Shown here piece after piece: positions 1-8,991 of a stretch of DNA of 64,000 nt. The stretch is taken from the NCBI GenBank assembly GCA_001796335.1, contig MGMF01000021.1, positions 326,579 through 390,578 on the forward strand, read 5' to 3'. Below the pieces are notes generated by a model that searched no databases, was not told the origin of the DNA, and saw nothing but the letters and a program-made list of their open reading frames with translations. The DNA is from Chloroflexi bacterium GWB2_49_20 (GTDB taxonomy: Bacteria; Chloroflexota; Anaerolineae; Anaerolineales; Villigracilaceae). Each line of letters opens with the position of its first letter. Positions within the stretch are counted from its first letter, which is position 1. The position numbers and the translations under genes are program-made.

Positions 1-372
1 GCAAAAGCGGATACCTGATTCAATTGCCTGTCCGCAGTTTTCACAGGCAGGGGACTTTGCCTTTGAGGCTTTACGAGCCTGGATCAGGGCTTCGACTTCG
101 TCAACTTTGTCAGCCTCCTGCAAGGATTGGGCAGCCTCCGCCATCAATCTTGCCCGCAGACTGGCGTAATCATCCTCGCTTACTTTACCTAATTGAAAAT
201 CGAAATCCAGATCGCGCAAAGAGGATAAAACTGCCAGCCGGTGTTCTTCCGGCTCCATGTGTTTTACAGGCAGGGCATGTTTTTTCTTGCTCCTTTGCTG
301 AAAAGGGATTGCTACAAACGTCACAGAAATGACCAGCATACTCAAACCAATAAGAATGGCTCCAAAGTTCAT
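1..372 (-). CDS. CcmI-like membrane protein with zinc ribbon (C-terminus cut by window edge)
   Basis: The reading frame runs from an ATG at 372 down to base 1 without a stop, giving 124 codons, so the 3' end lies outside the window. Residues 4-23 form one hydrophobic helix. A charged, helical region with an LRDLDFDF..GK motif follows, which resembles the segment after the membrane anchor in CcmI-type and related cytochrome c maturation proteins. The last visible residues begin a zinc ribbon (CENCGQ...RFC). It lies 15 bp downstream of ccmH in the same direction, so it is probably the last gene of the ccm operon. The name rests on position and the helical motif; the ribbon is not part of classical CcmI. 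Confidence 0.7.
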   Translation of the reverse strand, partial: MNFGAILIGLSMLVISVTFVAIPFQQRSKKKHALPVKHMEPEEHRLAVLSSLRDLDFDFQLGKVSEDDYASLRARLMAEAAQSLQEADKVDEVEALIQARKASKAKSPACENCGQAIESGIRFC

Positions 373-387
373 GATTTACGCTCCACT

Positions 388-885
388 TCAATTCAGTTTA
401 CGAATTTCTTCTTCAATCTTTGCCAGTACCTCTGGAGAGATCTGCGAATTTTCAACAATAGGTATCGTGACTTGTTTTTTCGCCCGCCAGCCTTTCAATA
501 TCTCATAGCTTATCCATAAGCCAAGCAAGGCTGCTATGACCGGGAATAGCCATACTAGCGAAGTAAACCCTTTCCGTTGTGGTTCGGCCAGCACGCGTTC
601 ACCATACTGGGCAACAAAATAGTCAATCACCTGTTGTTCTGTCCACCCCTCGGACAACTGGTCACGGATCTGTCCGCGCCAGTCCTTGCAAGCCTGGGTT
701 TCACACACATCCAGCGGAGTGTTCGGGCAAACCGGGCAGTACAGCTTCTTGGCAATTTGGTTGACATCATTATCGGTTGGATAACCGGGTGTCGTCCCCT
801 GGGCATAGACCAGGGTAGCAAGGTATAAGGATGCCAAAGTAACCAGCAGTGCAAGGATCAGTTTACGTTTCAAATTGTGACCCAT
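388..885 (-). CDS. ccmH: Cytochrome c maturation protein CcmH
   Basis: This is a 165-residue CcmH/CycL/NrfF-family protein, a membrane-anchored thiol oxidoreductase that handles apocytochrome c before heme attachment. A signal or anchor helix lies at about residues 8-27. The family motif appears as LYCPVC (usually LRCxxC), followed by CETQACKDWR and a C-terminal membrane helix near residue 120. I chose the ATG at 885 because an AGGAGGT ribosome-binding site lies 5 nt upstream and the start is 1 nt after the ccmF stop. A longer frame reaching back into ccmF has no such signal. The LYCPVCPNTPLDVC stretch carries one cysteine more than the classical motif. Confidence 0.93.
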   Translation of the reverse strand: MGHNLKRKLILALLVTLASLYLATLVYAQGTTPGYPTDNDVNQIAKKLYCPVCPNTPLDVCETQACKDWRGQIRDQLSEGWTEQQVIDYFVAQYGERVLAEPQRKGFTSLVWLFPVIAALLGLWISYEILKGWRAKKQVTIPIVENSQISPEVLAKIEEEIRKLN

Positions 886-886
886 C

Positions 887-2965
887 TTAAACCTCCTGAA
901 CGGCGGGAAGCGAGGTTGACATACCTGGCTTGAGAACGTAAGTTGTTTCCAATTGTTTGGGACTGCTCCAGGCCGCAATGATCGTTCCGAAAATCATGAC
1001 AAACCCTCCAATCCAGACCCAATTGATCAGTGAGTTGATGTAAATCTTAAATGTCGCCTGCTGATCAATATCGGAAACCTCCCAATCAAGCAGCATAATG
1101 TATACATCCTTGCCTGCGGTAGAGTACACACCCGGAACGGTTACCGGTTGTTCCTGAACGACAAAGTAATCGCGGCGGGGCTGCAGGCTGCGTACCTCCT
1201 TCCCATCCTTGAAAAGGGTTAGATTCGCCTCAACTATCTCGCGCCCGTCCGAACCCGGGTAGCCTCGCAGCCCATCAAAACGCATCTGGTAATTCCCGAT
1301 CACCAGTCTTTCGCCAGCCGTTACAGTTCCCTGAGTCTCCTGCTTGAAGTACGAATCACCAATGAATCCCAGTGCGATCAGGATCACCCCGAGGTGGATG
1401 AAGTACCCCCCATAACGGCGGTGGTTGCGACCGATCAGGTGAATAAGCGCCTGGATCGGGTTTTCGCCTTTTGAACTGGTGCGTGCTTTAACCCCTTTCC
1501 AGAACTCGGCCAGAATACAGAAGACAACAAAAGCCACCAACCAAAGCCCGATGATGGACATGGGGTGCATGCGGTGCAGGTAACCCCAGCCAATTGATAC
1601 GACCAGAGAACCGGCGAATGGCTGCCAAATGGCCTTGCCCAAATTCTTAACCGTTTGTTTGCGCCAGGCAAATAGCGGAGCAATCCCCATAAGCAGCAAC
1701 TCGACAAAGAAAAGCGGGCCGGTAACGCTTTTGAAGTAAGGCGGCCCAACGGTAATTTTGGTACCCGTGACGAGTTCGGAAATGAGTGGGAAGACTGTTC
1801 CCCAGAATACCGCGAAGGTGATCGCCAGGAAAAGCATGTTTTGCAGGACGAAGACAGTTTCGCGCGAAACAAAACTTTCCAGCGAATGCTCCGTTTCCAG
1901 GGTATCCCAGCGCCAATAAAGAAGGTAAATCGAACCAATGAACGTCAGACCGATAAAGGTGAAGAACGCTGGCCCCAAAGCAGATTTGCTGAAGGCATGC
2001 ACTGAACTGATCACGCCAGTTCGAGTGATGAATGTGCCAAATAGCGAAAGGGAGTAGGTCAGTATGATCAAGACCATGTTCCACTTTTTCATCATGCCAC
2101 GCTTCTCGGTCATCATCACCGAATGCAGGAAAGCCGTGCCTGTCAACCAGGGCATGAGCATGGCATTCTCTATCGGGTCCCAACCCCAGAAGCCTCCCCA
2201 ACCGAGTACGTCATAAGCCCAACGCCCGCCCAGGATCAGCCCGATTGAAAGGAATATCCAGGCGACAAGGGTCCAGCGGCGTGTAGTGCGGATCCACTCA
2301 TCACCGCGCGATTTGCCGGTGATGAGCGCCGCGATGGCATATGCGAATGGGATGATAAAGCCGGTAAAACCAATGTACGTCGTCGGAGGGTGACCGATCA
2401 TGCCAAAATGGCGCAGCAAAGGGTTCAATCCGCCGCCATCTTGAGGAATATACAATGTGGTATTTGCCGGTTGGAAGACAGCCTTAATCGCATCTGGCGC
2501 ACCATATTGATACCATAGATGTTGAAAGGGATTGGTGATAAAAAGGACAAGCCCAACAAAAAAGGCTGTGGTTAACATGGATGTGGCGATCACATAAGGC
2601 ATCAACTCCCGGTCGCGCTCCCATTTACGTAAAAGCACGATGACTACAAAGCCAGCCATGAGCCAGGCCCAGAATAACACCGAACCATCTTGTCCACCCC
2701 ATAGCGCTGTCACACGCAAGAAGGGTGACATAGCCTGGCTGGAAACATCATAGACGTATGCCAGAGAGAAATCCAGCGTGATAAGCGAATAAACGATCGC
2801 CAGGACAGAAACGGTCAGCAGCGGGAAAACGAGCAGAGACGCATTCCGGGCGCTTTCCACCCATTTTGAGCGATTGCGCCAGCCACCGTATGCGGATGCA
2901 ACCGTGGCGTATACCGAAAATAAAAAAGCAATTGTCAGGGCGATCAAACCAATATCAGCAATCAT
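887..2965 (-). CDS. ccmF: Heme lyase subunit CcmF
   Basis: This 692-residue polytopic protein belongs to the CcmF/NrfE/CcsA heme-handling family and is expected to attach heme to apocytochrome c on the outer face of the membrane. The tryptophan-rich signature is visible as [12 protein letters not shown] at residues 256-267, and conserved histidines occur in the flanking loops (for example GHPPTT near 191). A large extracytoplasmic domain lies near 545-640 before the last helix. AGGAG precedes the ATG. ccmH and the CcmI-like gene follow directly and a ResA-like thioredoxin lies upstream, so this is a compact System I-type operon. No ccmE or ABC genes are present in the window; they may lie elsewhere. 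Confidence 0.95.
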   Translation of the reverse strand: MIADIGLIALTIAFLFSVYATVASAYGGWRNRSKWVESARNASLLVFPLLTVSVLAIVYSLITLDFSLAYVYDVSSQAMSPFLRVTALWGGQDGSVLFWAWLMAGFVVIVLLRKWERDRELMPYVIATSMLTTAFFVGLVLFITNPFQHLWYQYGAPDAIKAVFQPANTTLYIPQDGGGLNPLLRHFGMIGHPPTTYIGFTGFIIPFAYAIAALITGKSRGDEWIRTTRRWTLVAWIFLSIGLILGGRWAYDVLGWGGFWGWDPIENAMLMPWLTGTAFLHSVMMTEKRGMMKKWNMVLIILTYSLSLFGTFITRTGVISSVHAFSKSALGPAFFTFIGLTFIGSIYLLYWRWDTLETEHSLESFVSRETVFVLQNMLFLAITFAVFWGTVFPLISELVTGTKITVGPPYFKSVTGPLFFVELLLMGIAPLFAWRKQTVKNLGKAIWQPFAGSLVVSIGWGYLHRMHPMSIIGLWLVAFVVFCILAEFWKGVKARTSSKGENPIQALIHLIGRNHRRYGGYFIHLGVILIALGFIGDSYFKQETQGTVTAGERLVIGNYQMRFDGLRGYPGSDGREIVEANLTLFKDGKEVRSLQPRRDYFVVQEQPVTVPGVYSTAGKDVYIMLLDWEVSDIDQQATFKIYINSLINWVWIGGFVMIFGTIIAAWSSPKQLETTYVLKPGMSTSLPAVQEV

Positions 2966-3013
2966 AAATACTCCTGGTAGGGATTATCATTTTAAATAGG
3001 GAGTTCAACCAAA

Positions 3014-3598
3014 TCATGGATATGATTCGGCTAGCATTTCATCAATTTTTTCATCGAGTTGTGGTGTAGACAAGGGGCCAATGTGCATACCGCGTAATTT
3101 GCCTAATTTATCAACGTAAAACGTCTCAGGGACACCCTTGATGTTGTATGCCTGCGCAATCCGTGTACCAATGTCTGGCCCATTGAAGTAGGTGAGATCG
3201 AATTCATCCATGTATGCCAGGGCGGCTTTCTCTGTATCCACATAGTCAACACCTATGAAGATAACTCCCTGGTCTTTGTATTTGCGCCAGGTTGCCTCCA
3301 GGTAAGCGGCCTCCTCGCGGCAGGGCGGACACCACGAAGCCCAGAAGTTGATGATCACCACTTGTCCACGTAGTTCACTCAAAGTTATCGTCGAGCCATT
3401 GAAATCAACCAGGGTGAAGTCGGGAGCATCCCCCGAATCAACAGGACCTTTTCCCGATTGGATCAATCCCCATGCAAACAGTCCAAGCAAAGCGAGGACG
3501 ACGGCAAGAACTATGAATACACTACCTTTTGTTCGTCTGGACTTTGGAACTTCCAGGTTTATACCATCATCAGTAAGGCTGTTGTTCTGGTCAATCAT
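3014..3598 (-). CDS. Membrane-anchored thioredoxin, ResA/CcmG type
   Basis: The 194-residue protein has a cytoplasmic N-terminus, one membrane helix at about 27-46 and a thioredoxin domain outside. The active site is WCPPC with cysteines at 90 and 93, the form found in the reducing ResA/CcmG/TlpA group that keeps apocytochrome c cysteines reduced. The cis-proline region reads KGVPETFYVD. It is cotranscribed with ccmF (48 bp upstream of it) and with two small membrane proteins. Assignment to the family is secure; the exact partner is inferred from the ccm neighbours. Confidence 0.92.
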   Translation of the reverse strand: MIDQNNSLTDDGINLEVPKSRRTKGSVFIVLAVVLALLGLFAWGLIQSGKGPVDSGDAPDFTLVDFNGSTITLSELRGQVVIINFWASWCPPCREEAAYLEATWRKYKDQGVIFIGVDYVDTEKAALAYMDEFDLTYFNGPDIGTRIAQAYNIKGVPETFYVDKLGKLRGMHIGPLSTPQLDEKIDEMLAESYP

Positions 3599-3601
3599 GG
3601 A

Positions 3602-3847
3602 TTATTTCTCTTTTGTAACGACTTCGATAGTCTCGGAATGGCAACTGGGGGTACCGGCTTTCGTGGAGCCAGGTTTGTCATCGTGCATCATAAATTTCAT
3701 CATCAGGATGTGTGATAGCGGACAAAACAGGATCAAAGCCCCATATACTACGGTATTGACTGGGAGTTTGAAAATATAAACAGCCGCCAGACCCGCGACG
3801 GGGACAAGGCAGCACAGGATCATGATCAGCATATGTTTTTTGTTCAT
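3602..3847 (-). CDS. Small DUF2933-like membrane protein
   Basis: The 81-residue protein has two membrane helices (about 5-24 and 31-50) and a CPLSHILMMKFM motif like the CPLMHxxMH signature of DUF2933, a family often found beside copper and heavy-metal genes. The tail is hydrophilic and contains one further cysteine and several histidines (MMHDDK, SCHSE). It overlaps the upstream gene by 4 nt and is separated from the thioredoxin gene by 3 nt, so it belongs to the ccm operon. Function is unknown. Confidence 0.75.
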   Translation of the reverse strand: MNKKHMLIMILCCLVPVAGLAAVYIFKLPVNTVVYGALILFCPLSHILMMKFMMHDDKPGSTKAGTPSCHSETIEVVTKEK

Positions 3848-4380
3848 GGGTAAAACTCCTTTAGTTGTTGAAGTGCGATTTCGGCAATCTCCGCATCCGC
3901 GGTTAACCAGATCACCAGATTCTTGGATTGGAAGTAAAAATGTTTTTGTCCCATGCCTTCCAGTTTGTAAATTGTGCGCTTGTTATCCAGATATTCTCCA
4001 CTGGGAGTAAATGGGGAATTACCTACCGCAATCTTATCGTGCATGTCAGTCACCATATTGGCTGCCATAAAATTAATAGGTGCGCCTGCAACCCATAGGG
4101 TCGCCTGCTGATTTCCATAGATTCCGAGCGCGCCTGAAGTCAGCGGAAATTGTTTGCCATGCAGATTACTGAAATCCTCAACAGCCTGTGGGCCGTTCAT
4201 CTGACTCGAGAGAGGCAAACCGGCAAGTTGTTCAGGCAAAAACAGCGTAGCAGGATTACGCATGGTATTGTCAAAGTAAACCCATCCAATGGCAGCAATA
4301 ACAAATAGGGTTCCTAAACCGATCAGAGTAAAAGGGATGATGCGTTTCATCAAGCCAATTATGTCCAATAGTTTCTCCAT
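3844..4380 (-). CDS. Membrane-anchored protein of unknown function, first gene of the ccm operon
   Basis: The protein has 178 residues with one helix at about 14-33 and a soluble extracytoplasmic domain. I do not recognise the family. The first codons (MEKLLDIIGLMKR) leave two possible starts; the internal ATG at residue 11 would give a more typical anchor. It overlaps the DUF2933-like gene by 4 nt and is the promoter-proximal gene of the - strand operon. A perfect 24-bp palindrome at 4481-4504 lies 100 bp upstream. Confidence 0.75.
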   Translation of the reverse strand: MEKLLDIIGLMKRIIPFTLIGLGTLFVIAAIGWVYFDNTMRNPATLFLPEQLAGLPLSSQMNGPQAVEDFSNLHGKQFPLTSGALGIYGNQQATLWVAGAPINFMAANMVTDMHDKIAVGNSPFTPSGEYLDNKRTIYKLEGMGQKHFYFQSKNLVIWLTADAEIAEIALQQLKEFYP

Positions 4381-4480
4381 TCACAAGCGCTTAATAGCGT
4401 ATTCTATATTTAAGCAGAATAGCCCGTGAGGATAAATCGGATAAATAATGTCGATTATAATTTGCCTCAAGAAGAGACGT

Positions 4481-4504
4481 CTTATAAGCAAAATTGCTTA
4501 TAAG
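4481..4504. promoter_or_regulatory. Perfect palindrome between divergent operons (putative operator)
   Basis: Two perfect 11-bp half-sites, CTTATAAGCAA and its complement, are separated by AA. The core matches the recurring TARGCA-N4-TGCYTA pattern seen at 9219, 13091, 43819, 49747 and 50408. It sits between the leftward ccm operon (start 4380) and the rightward lgt gene (start 4665), so it could act on either. The regulator is unknown. Confidence 0.6.
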
Positions 4505-4664
4505 ATAATGAGGTAAATAGCGCTTAGTGATATACAATATAAAGTCTATACTGGCATGATAAAAAGGGTCCATACAAAATTTGGTTCCCAGTTTTTTCGC
4601 GTTTGAAGGGCTTATCAACAACAGCGCAAAATCGATCCATGATTCTTCAGGAGGTGTTTGCTTA

Positions 4665-5450
4665 ATGATCACGATTTCGATCGACCCCATCATTTTTTCC
4701 TTCGGACCTTTTACGTTACGCTGGTATAGCCTTATCGTCCTTACGGCAATAGGCGTTGCCACATGGTTAACCGCATACGAAGCTTCAAAAAAAGGGTTTA
4801 AAAAGGATGATATCTATGAATTAGCCATGTGGGTCATTCCTGGCGGGTTGATAGGTGCACGTCTCTTCCATGTTCTCGATCATTGGTCAGACCTCTTTGC
4901 AGCAAACCCGATCTCGTCCCTGTACATCTGGGAAGGTGGGTTAGCCATTTGGGGAGCGCTGGCAGGCGGATTATTGACAATTGCCATCCTGGCCTGGCGC
5001 AAAGGCTGGCGGCTTCCATCCCTGCTGGATGCGGCTGTCCCGGGAGTGGTCCTGGCCCAGGCAATTGGGCGGGTCGCCTGCGTCATCACTGGGGATGCAA
5101 TGGGAAAGCCGACCACAGGTCCCTTTGGGTTTGCTTATACAAACCCCCATGCCCTGGTTCCTCAATTAGGTGTTTTCTATACACCGATGCCGGTGTATGA
5201 GATTATCGTCAACCTGGGTATTTTTGCACTTCTTTGGCAATTACGTAAACGCCGCTGGCCAGATGGAATGTTGTTTCTCGTCTATCTTAGTCTGTACAGC
5301 CTGGAACGCTTATTTCTGGGCTTCACCAGTTCCTATAACATCCTTGCCTGGGGATTGACCCAATCGCAAATTATTGCCCTGACTGGATTAGTAATTTCCC
5401 TGGCTTTGTTCATTTTGTTGCGCAAGAAGGCTGCAGCTCGATCAGTCTGA
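4665..5450 (+). CDS. lgt: Prolipoprotein diacylglyceryl transferase (copy 1)
   Basis: This 261-residue integral membrane enzyme transfers diacylglycerol from phosphatidylglycerol to the lipobox cysteine of prolipoproteins. Typical Lgt features are RWYSL near 19-23, GARLFHV at 64-70, WEGGLAIWG at 89-97, and the signature GRVACVITGDAMGKP at 135-149 followed by TPMPVYE. I chose the ATG at 4665 because AGGAGGT lies 9 nt upstream; a longer frame from 4581 starts inside untranslated leader. A close paralogue (roughly two thirds identical by eye) lies at 44408-45199 and a divergent one at 23497-24225. The neighbours are sulfur amino-acid genes on one side and ccm genes on the other. Confidence 0.95.
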   Translation: MITISIDPIIFSFGPFTLRWYSLIVLTAIGVATWLTAYEASKKGFKKDDIYELAMWVIPGGLIGARLFHVLDHWSDLFAANPISSLYIWEGGLAIWGALAGGLLTIAILAWRKGWRLPSLLDAAVPGVVLAQAIGRVACVITGDAMGKPTTGPFGFAYTNPHALVPQLGVFYTPMPVYEIIVNLGIFALLWQLRKRRWPDGMLFLVYLSLYSLERLFLGFTSSYNILAWGLTQSQIIALTGLVISLALFILLRKKAAARSV

Positions 5451-5502
5451 GTGGTTGCGACCAAACAACAAGAGAAATTTTGTTCAAGCATTGGAGAAGA
5501 CC

Positions 5503-6666
5503 ATGAAATTTGAAACTCAAATTATTCATGCCGGACAGCATCCTGACCCGACAACCGGGGCAGTGATGGTACCCATATACCAGACTTCCACCTACAAGCA
5601 GGATGGTGTTGGGAAACATCGCGGTTACGAATACTCACGAACCGGCAATCCCACCCGTGCAGCGTTGGAAGCTTGTATCGCCTCTTTGGAGGGCGGACAA
5701 TACGGTCTGGCTTTTGCCTCGGGCATGGCAGCCACTGATACTGTTCTGCGCCTGCTCGAGCCAGGCGATCACGTTCTGGCCGGGAATGATATCTACGGGG
5801 GAACATTTCGATTGTTCGATAAAGAGTATCGCCGCTACGGAATGGAGTTCTCCTATGTGGACACAACCGACACAACCAATGTGGAGGCAGGTTTGCGTGG
5901 CAACACTCGCATGGTCTGGCTGGAGACGCCCACCAACCCATTGCTCAACGTGTGCGATATCCAGGCAATTGCTGAGATCGTCCATACCCACAATCCGGAT
6001 ACCCTGCTGGTGGTGGATAATACTTTCGCCACCCCCTATCTGCAACGCCCTTTGGAATTAGGCGCTGATATTGTTGTGCATTCCACGACTAAATACCTGG
6101 GTGGGCATTCCGACGTGGTGGGAGGCGCAATCATCACACACCGACCTCCCATCCACGGACGTCTGGCCTTTCTGCAAAACGCTGCCGGAGCCGTACCAGG
6201 GCCGATGGATTGCTTCCTGGTTTTACGGGGCATCAAAACCCTGCCAGTGCGTATGGATCGCCACGCCCACAACGCAACTGCAGTAGCCAACTTTCTTGAC
6301 GGACATCCCAGCGTGGCTCGCTTGTTTTATCCTTTCCATGTTACCCACCCCGGTGTGGATATTGCTCGCAAGCAAATGCGAAACGGCGGGGGAATGGTTT
6401 CATTCATCCACAAAGATGGAGCGAAGGCTGCCCAGAACCTGGTCGAGCACACCCAAATCTTTACCCTGGCTGAATCGTTGGGCGGAGCGGAATCATTGAT
6501 CGAAGTTCCCGCAACGATGACTCACGCCTCCACCGCAAATTCACCTTTGGCTGTTGACCCGGGACTGGTACGTTTATCCGTCGGGCTTGAACACGAGGTT
6601 GACCTGATCGCTGATTTGGAGCGTGCCTTTTCTTACTCATCGAACAAAACGGTTGTTTCATCGTAA
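5503..6666 (+). CDS. Cystathionine gamma-synthase or gamma-lyase (PLP enzyme)
   Basis: This 387-residue protein is a Cys/Met-metabolism PLP enzyme. The PLP lysine is K197 in HSTTKYLGG; YEYSRTGNPTR at 42-52 and ETPTNPLLNV at 141-150 are family signatures, as is ESLGGAESLIEVPATMTH near the C-terminus. Sequence alone does not separate gamma-synthase from gamma-lyase. Standing next to a cystathionine beta-synthase, a gamma-lyase role in converting methionine sulfur to cysteine is attractive. The ATG at 5503 has GGAGA upstream; a TTG at 5455 is possible but unlikely. Its 3' end overlaps the convergent gene on the - strand by 34 bp. Confidence 0.9.
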   Translation: MKFETQIIHAGQHPDPTTGAVMVPIYQTSTYKQDGVGKHRGYEYSRTGNPTRAALEACIASLEGGQYGLAFASGMAATDTVLRLLEPGDHVLAGNDIYGGTFRLFDKEYRRYGMEFSYVDTTDTTNVEAGLRGNTRMVWLETPTNPLLNVCDIQAIAEIVHTHNPDTLLVVDNTFATPYLQRPLELGADIVVHSTTKYLGGHSDVVGGAIITHRPPIHGRLAFLQNAAGAVPGPMDCFLVLRGIKTLPVRMDRHAHNATAVANFLDGHPSVARLFYPFHVTHPGVDIARKQMRNGGGMVSFIHKDGAKAAQNLVEHTQIFTLAESLGGAESLIEVPATMTHASTANSPLAVDPGLVRLSVGLEHEVDLIADLERAFSYSSNKTVVSS

Positions 6667-7484
6667 GAACGGACTCCCTTCCGGGTGACACGCACATGAA
6701 GCCAGGACTTGAGCGCCTCGTCTTTTTCGACCAGTGATTTTTCCGAACTCAGTTCACTCAGCCTATAGTTCACCCGCAATGCCCGAGGCGAAATGATAAA
6801 ACGGGTAATACCTGCAGGGATCATCTGTCTGGCTGACGCCAGTTGGATGATTTCTTCATTTTTGAAACGCGGGAAAACGAGCAATCCAGCCAGATCAGAA
6901 TACATGTTCGTCAGAGAATCGATAGAATCCAGATGTGTGCGATCCATCCTGGCACATTTTCCAATCCTGTCCATGATAATGTTCAGTATTTCAACTCGAC
7001 ACTGCAAGTCTGAGGTCGGTGCAAAAACAGTATAGACCTCTCCTGTGGGTAAGTGGATTTGAATGACAGAGCGGCCGTCCACACTGTCCGAAAGAAGCCT
7101 TTTGCCCCCATCCAATTTAACCATCAGGCCAGGAATATCGCCAAATTGTGCCAGCAACTCATCATGAGTGGCCCCCAGGGCAACCTGGTTCCAGGTTTTT
7201 AAATTCAAACCTGGCTCACCTGGCCAAACGACCTGTACCAGAATGTGGGGAATGTCCATCGTTTGAAATGCCCTGGTGCGGTTTGCGCCATCCAACACAA
7301 CGTAATTACCCTGGGCATCCTGCATGGGGGCAACAATTGGGGGATTGCGCAATATCTTTTCAGCCTTCAACCTTTCTATAAGGGACAGAGTGCGCAACTC
7401 ATCGCATTTTTCGTGGGGCACCAGTCTATCAACCGGTAGAATACGCAAAGATGGAAAGGTTGGATTTTTAGAGGGTGTGTTCAT
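6633..7484 (-). CDS. ParB/Srx-fold protein resembling free serine kinase (SerK/SbnI type)
   Basis: The 283-residue protein starts with a ParB/sulfiredoxin-like domain: VPHEKCDELRT (glutamate at 25), NPPIV near 48 and LDGANRTRA at 64-72. This layout matches archaeal SerK and staphylococcal SbnI, kinases that phosphorylate free L-serine to O-phospho-L-serine; the glutamate after histidine corresponds to their proposed catalytic residue. No helix-turn-helix typical of a DNA-partitioning ParB is apparent. It follows the cystathionine beta-synthase gene by 6 bp, so the two are surely cotranscribed. The kinase role is inferred from motif recall and context. Confidence 0.75.
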   Translation of the reverse strand: MNTPSKNPTFPSLRILPVDRLVPHEKCDELRTLSLIERLKAEKILRNPPIVAPMQDAQGNYVVLDGANRTRAFQTMDIPHILVQVVWPGEPGLNLKTWNQVALGATHDELLAQFGDIPGLMVKLDGGKRLLSDSVDGRSVIQIHLPTGEVYTVFAPTSDLQCRVEILNIIMDRIGKCARMDRTHLDSIDSLTNMYSDLAGLLVFPRFKNEEIIQLASARQMIPAGITRFIISPRALRVNYRLSELSSEKSLVEKDEALKSWLHVRVTRKGVRSYDETTVLFDE

Positions 7485-7490
7485 CCTGGC

Positions 7491-8909
7491 CTATATCGTT
7501 CGGGCAATGAAATCAAGTGCGTCAATTTTTGTCAGCAAACCTACAACGCGTTCGGCGTCGCTCACCAAAACAACCGGTCCAGCAACAAAGGAAGGCAAGG
7601 CATCAGACAACAGCATGTGCGCAGGATAGGATGGAGGCGCAGGTTCAAGAATGGAGGCTACTGTTTCGTCTTCGGTGTGATTATGCCCGGCTTCGAGCAT
7701 GTGCTTTAGCAGGTTTGCTTCGGTGACCATACCCGCCACTTTTCCGTCGGGGTGTAAAACAGGTGTTTGCGAAATATCATTCTTTTTCAACAAAATGATC
7801 ACATCCGTCATGTGAGCCTCTGACGATACAGAGATCACACCAGGAAAGCTCTTGGATGCCAAAACCTCACCAAGAGTGACCTCATTCCATTTGACTTCCA
7901 TGAAGCCGTTTTCGTACATCCATTTGTCATCATAGATTTTTGACAGATAACGCGATCCTGAATCAGGAAAAAGTACGACCACAAGCCGATCATAATCAAG
8001 GCTTTGAGCATAGCGGAAGGCACCTGCCAGGGTTGCACCGGATGACCCGCCGCAGAAAATTCCTTCTTCCCTGACCAGGCGACGTGCCCATTGGAAAGAT
8101 TCTTTATCTGTGACCCGGATTACATCATCAATCACAGAAAGGTCCAATGTGCCGGGCAAGAAATCTTCCCCGATTCCTTCCACTTTATAGGGCCTGGCAA
8201 GCACATCATCAGGCACTTTGCCGCGCTGCCATGTTTCCAGCAAGATGGAACCGGTGGCGTCCACGCCAATAATGTGTATGTGCGGGTTTCGCTCTTTCAG
8301 ATAGCGTCCTACCCCGGAGATAGTCCCGCCTGTGCCCATGCTGATGACTACATCTGTCACTTTACCCTGGGTCTGCTCCCAGATTTCAGGACCAGTCGTC
8401 GCATAATGGCTGCCTGGATTTTCAGGATTGAAATATTGGTTTGCCAGGATGGCATTAGGCGTTTCAGCTACAATGCGTTTGGCAACACTGTAATACGAAC
8501 GGGGGTCATCAGGCTCGACTGAAGTTGGCGTGACGACCACTTTGGCGCCGAAAGCGCGCAACAACTGAATTTTCTCCTGGCTCATCTTGTCTGGCAGGAC
8601 AAAAACCGACTTGTATCCTTTTATAGCGCAGACCATAGCCAAACCGAGGCCGGTGTTCCCGGAGGTGGACTCAACAACAGTTCCACCGGGTCGAAGCCGT
8701 TCGCTTCTTTCGGCTTCAGCAATGATATTCATGGCGATGCGATCCTTTACTGAACCACCAGGGTTAAAGAATTCCACCTTTGCATATATCGGGCAAGTTA
8801 TTTCGTGCCCTACATGATTCAGGCGCACCAGGGGCGTTTTACCGATAACTTGCAATATATTATCGTAAACTCGAAGAGAGTCGGATGTGGGAAGATCGTT
8901 TTTTTTCAT
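7491..8909 (-). CDS. Cystathionine beta-synthase with C-terminal CBS domain pair
   Basis: The 472-residue protein has an N-terminal fold-type II PLP domain with the lysine at 55 in GGSVKDR, the phosphate loop STSGNTGLG near 83, and GSSGAT near 290. Residues beyond about 340 form a pair of CBS domains (HMTDVIILLKKNDISQTPVL and MLLSDALPS...), as in eukaryote-type cystathionine beta-synthases, where they bind S-adenosylmethionine. The enzyme condenses serine or an activated serine with homocysteine, or makes cysteine. The downstream serine-kinase-like gene suggests O-phosphoserine as a possible substrate. A GC-rich hairpin lies in its 5' leader at 8965-8991. Confidence 0.9.
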   Translation of the reverse strand: MKKNDLPTSDSLRVYDNILQVIGKTPLVRLNHVGHEITCPIYAKVEFFNPGGSVKDRIAMNIIAEAERSERLRPGGTVVESTSGNTGLGLAMVCAIKGYKSVFVLPDKMSQEKIQLLRAFGAKVVVTPTSVEPDDPRSYYSVAKRIVAETPNAILANQYFNPENPGSHYATTGPEIWEQTQGKVTDVVISMGTGGTISGVGRYLKERNPHIHIIGVDATGSILLETWQRGKVPDDVLARPYKVEGIGEDFLPGTLDLSVIDDVIRVTDKESFQWARRLVREEGIFCGGSSGATLAGAFRYAQSLDYDRLVVVLFPDSGSRYLSKIYDDKWMYENGFMEVKWNEVTLGEVLASKSFPGVISVSSEAHMTDVIILLKKNDISQTPVLHPDGKVAGMVTEANLLKHMLEAGHNHTEDETVASILEPAPPSYPAHMLLSDALPSFVAGPVVLVSDAERVVGLLTKIDALDFIARTI

Positions 8910-8964
8910 TTTTCAACTGTACCTTTCGTGAGTTTGTTAGGAATATTCAGGGCTTAAATAAAGG

Positions 8965-8991
8965 CCGCCCGCACGGGTTTCCGGCGGGCGG
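8965..8991 (-). promoter_or_regulatory. GC-rich hairpin in the leader of the CBS/serine-kinase operon
   Basis: An 8-bp perfect stem (CCGCCCGC with GCGGGCGG) encloses an 11-nt loop. Read on the - strand it is followed by CCTTTATTT, like a weak intrinsic terminator about 55 bp before the CBS start codon. It could be an attenuator of the sulfur amino-acid operon. I could not recognise an S-box, and a T-box was considered but not supported. Confidence 0.4.

Noticed and set aside
4391..4762. A 123-codon frame on the - strand across the lgt start
   Set aside because: It is antisense to the lgt start and ribosome-binding site, has low-complexity composition, no ribosome-binding site and no recognisable domain.
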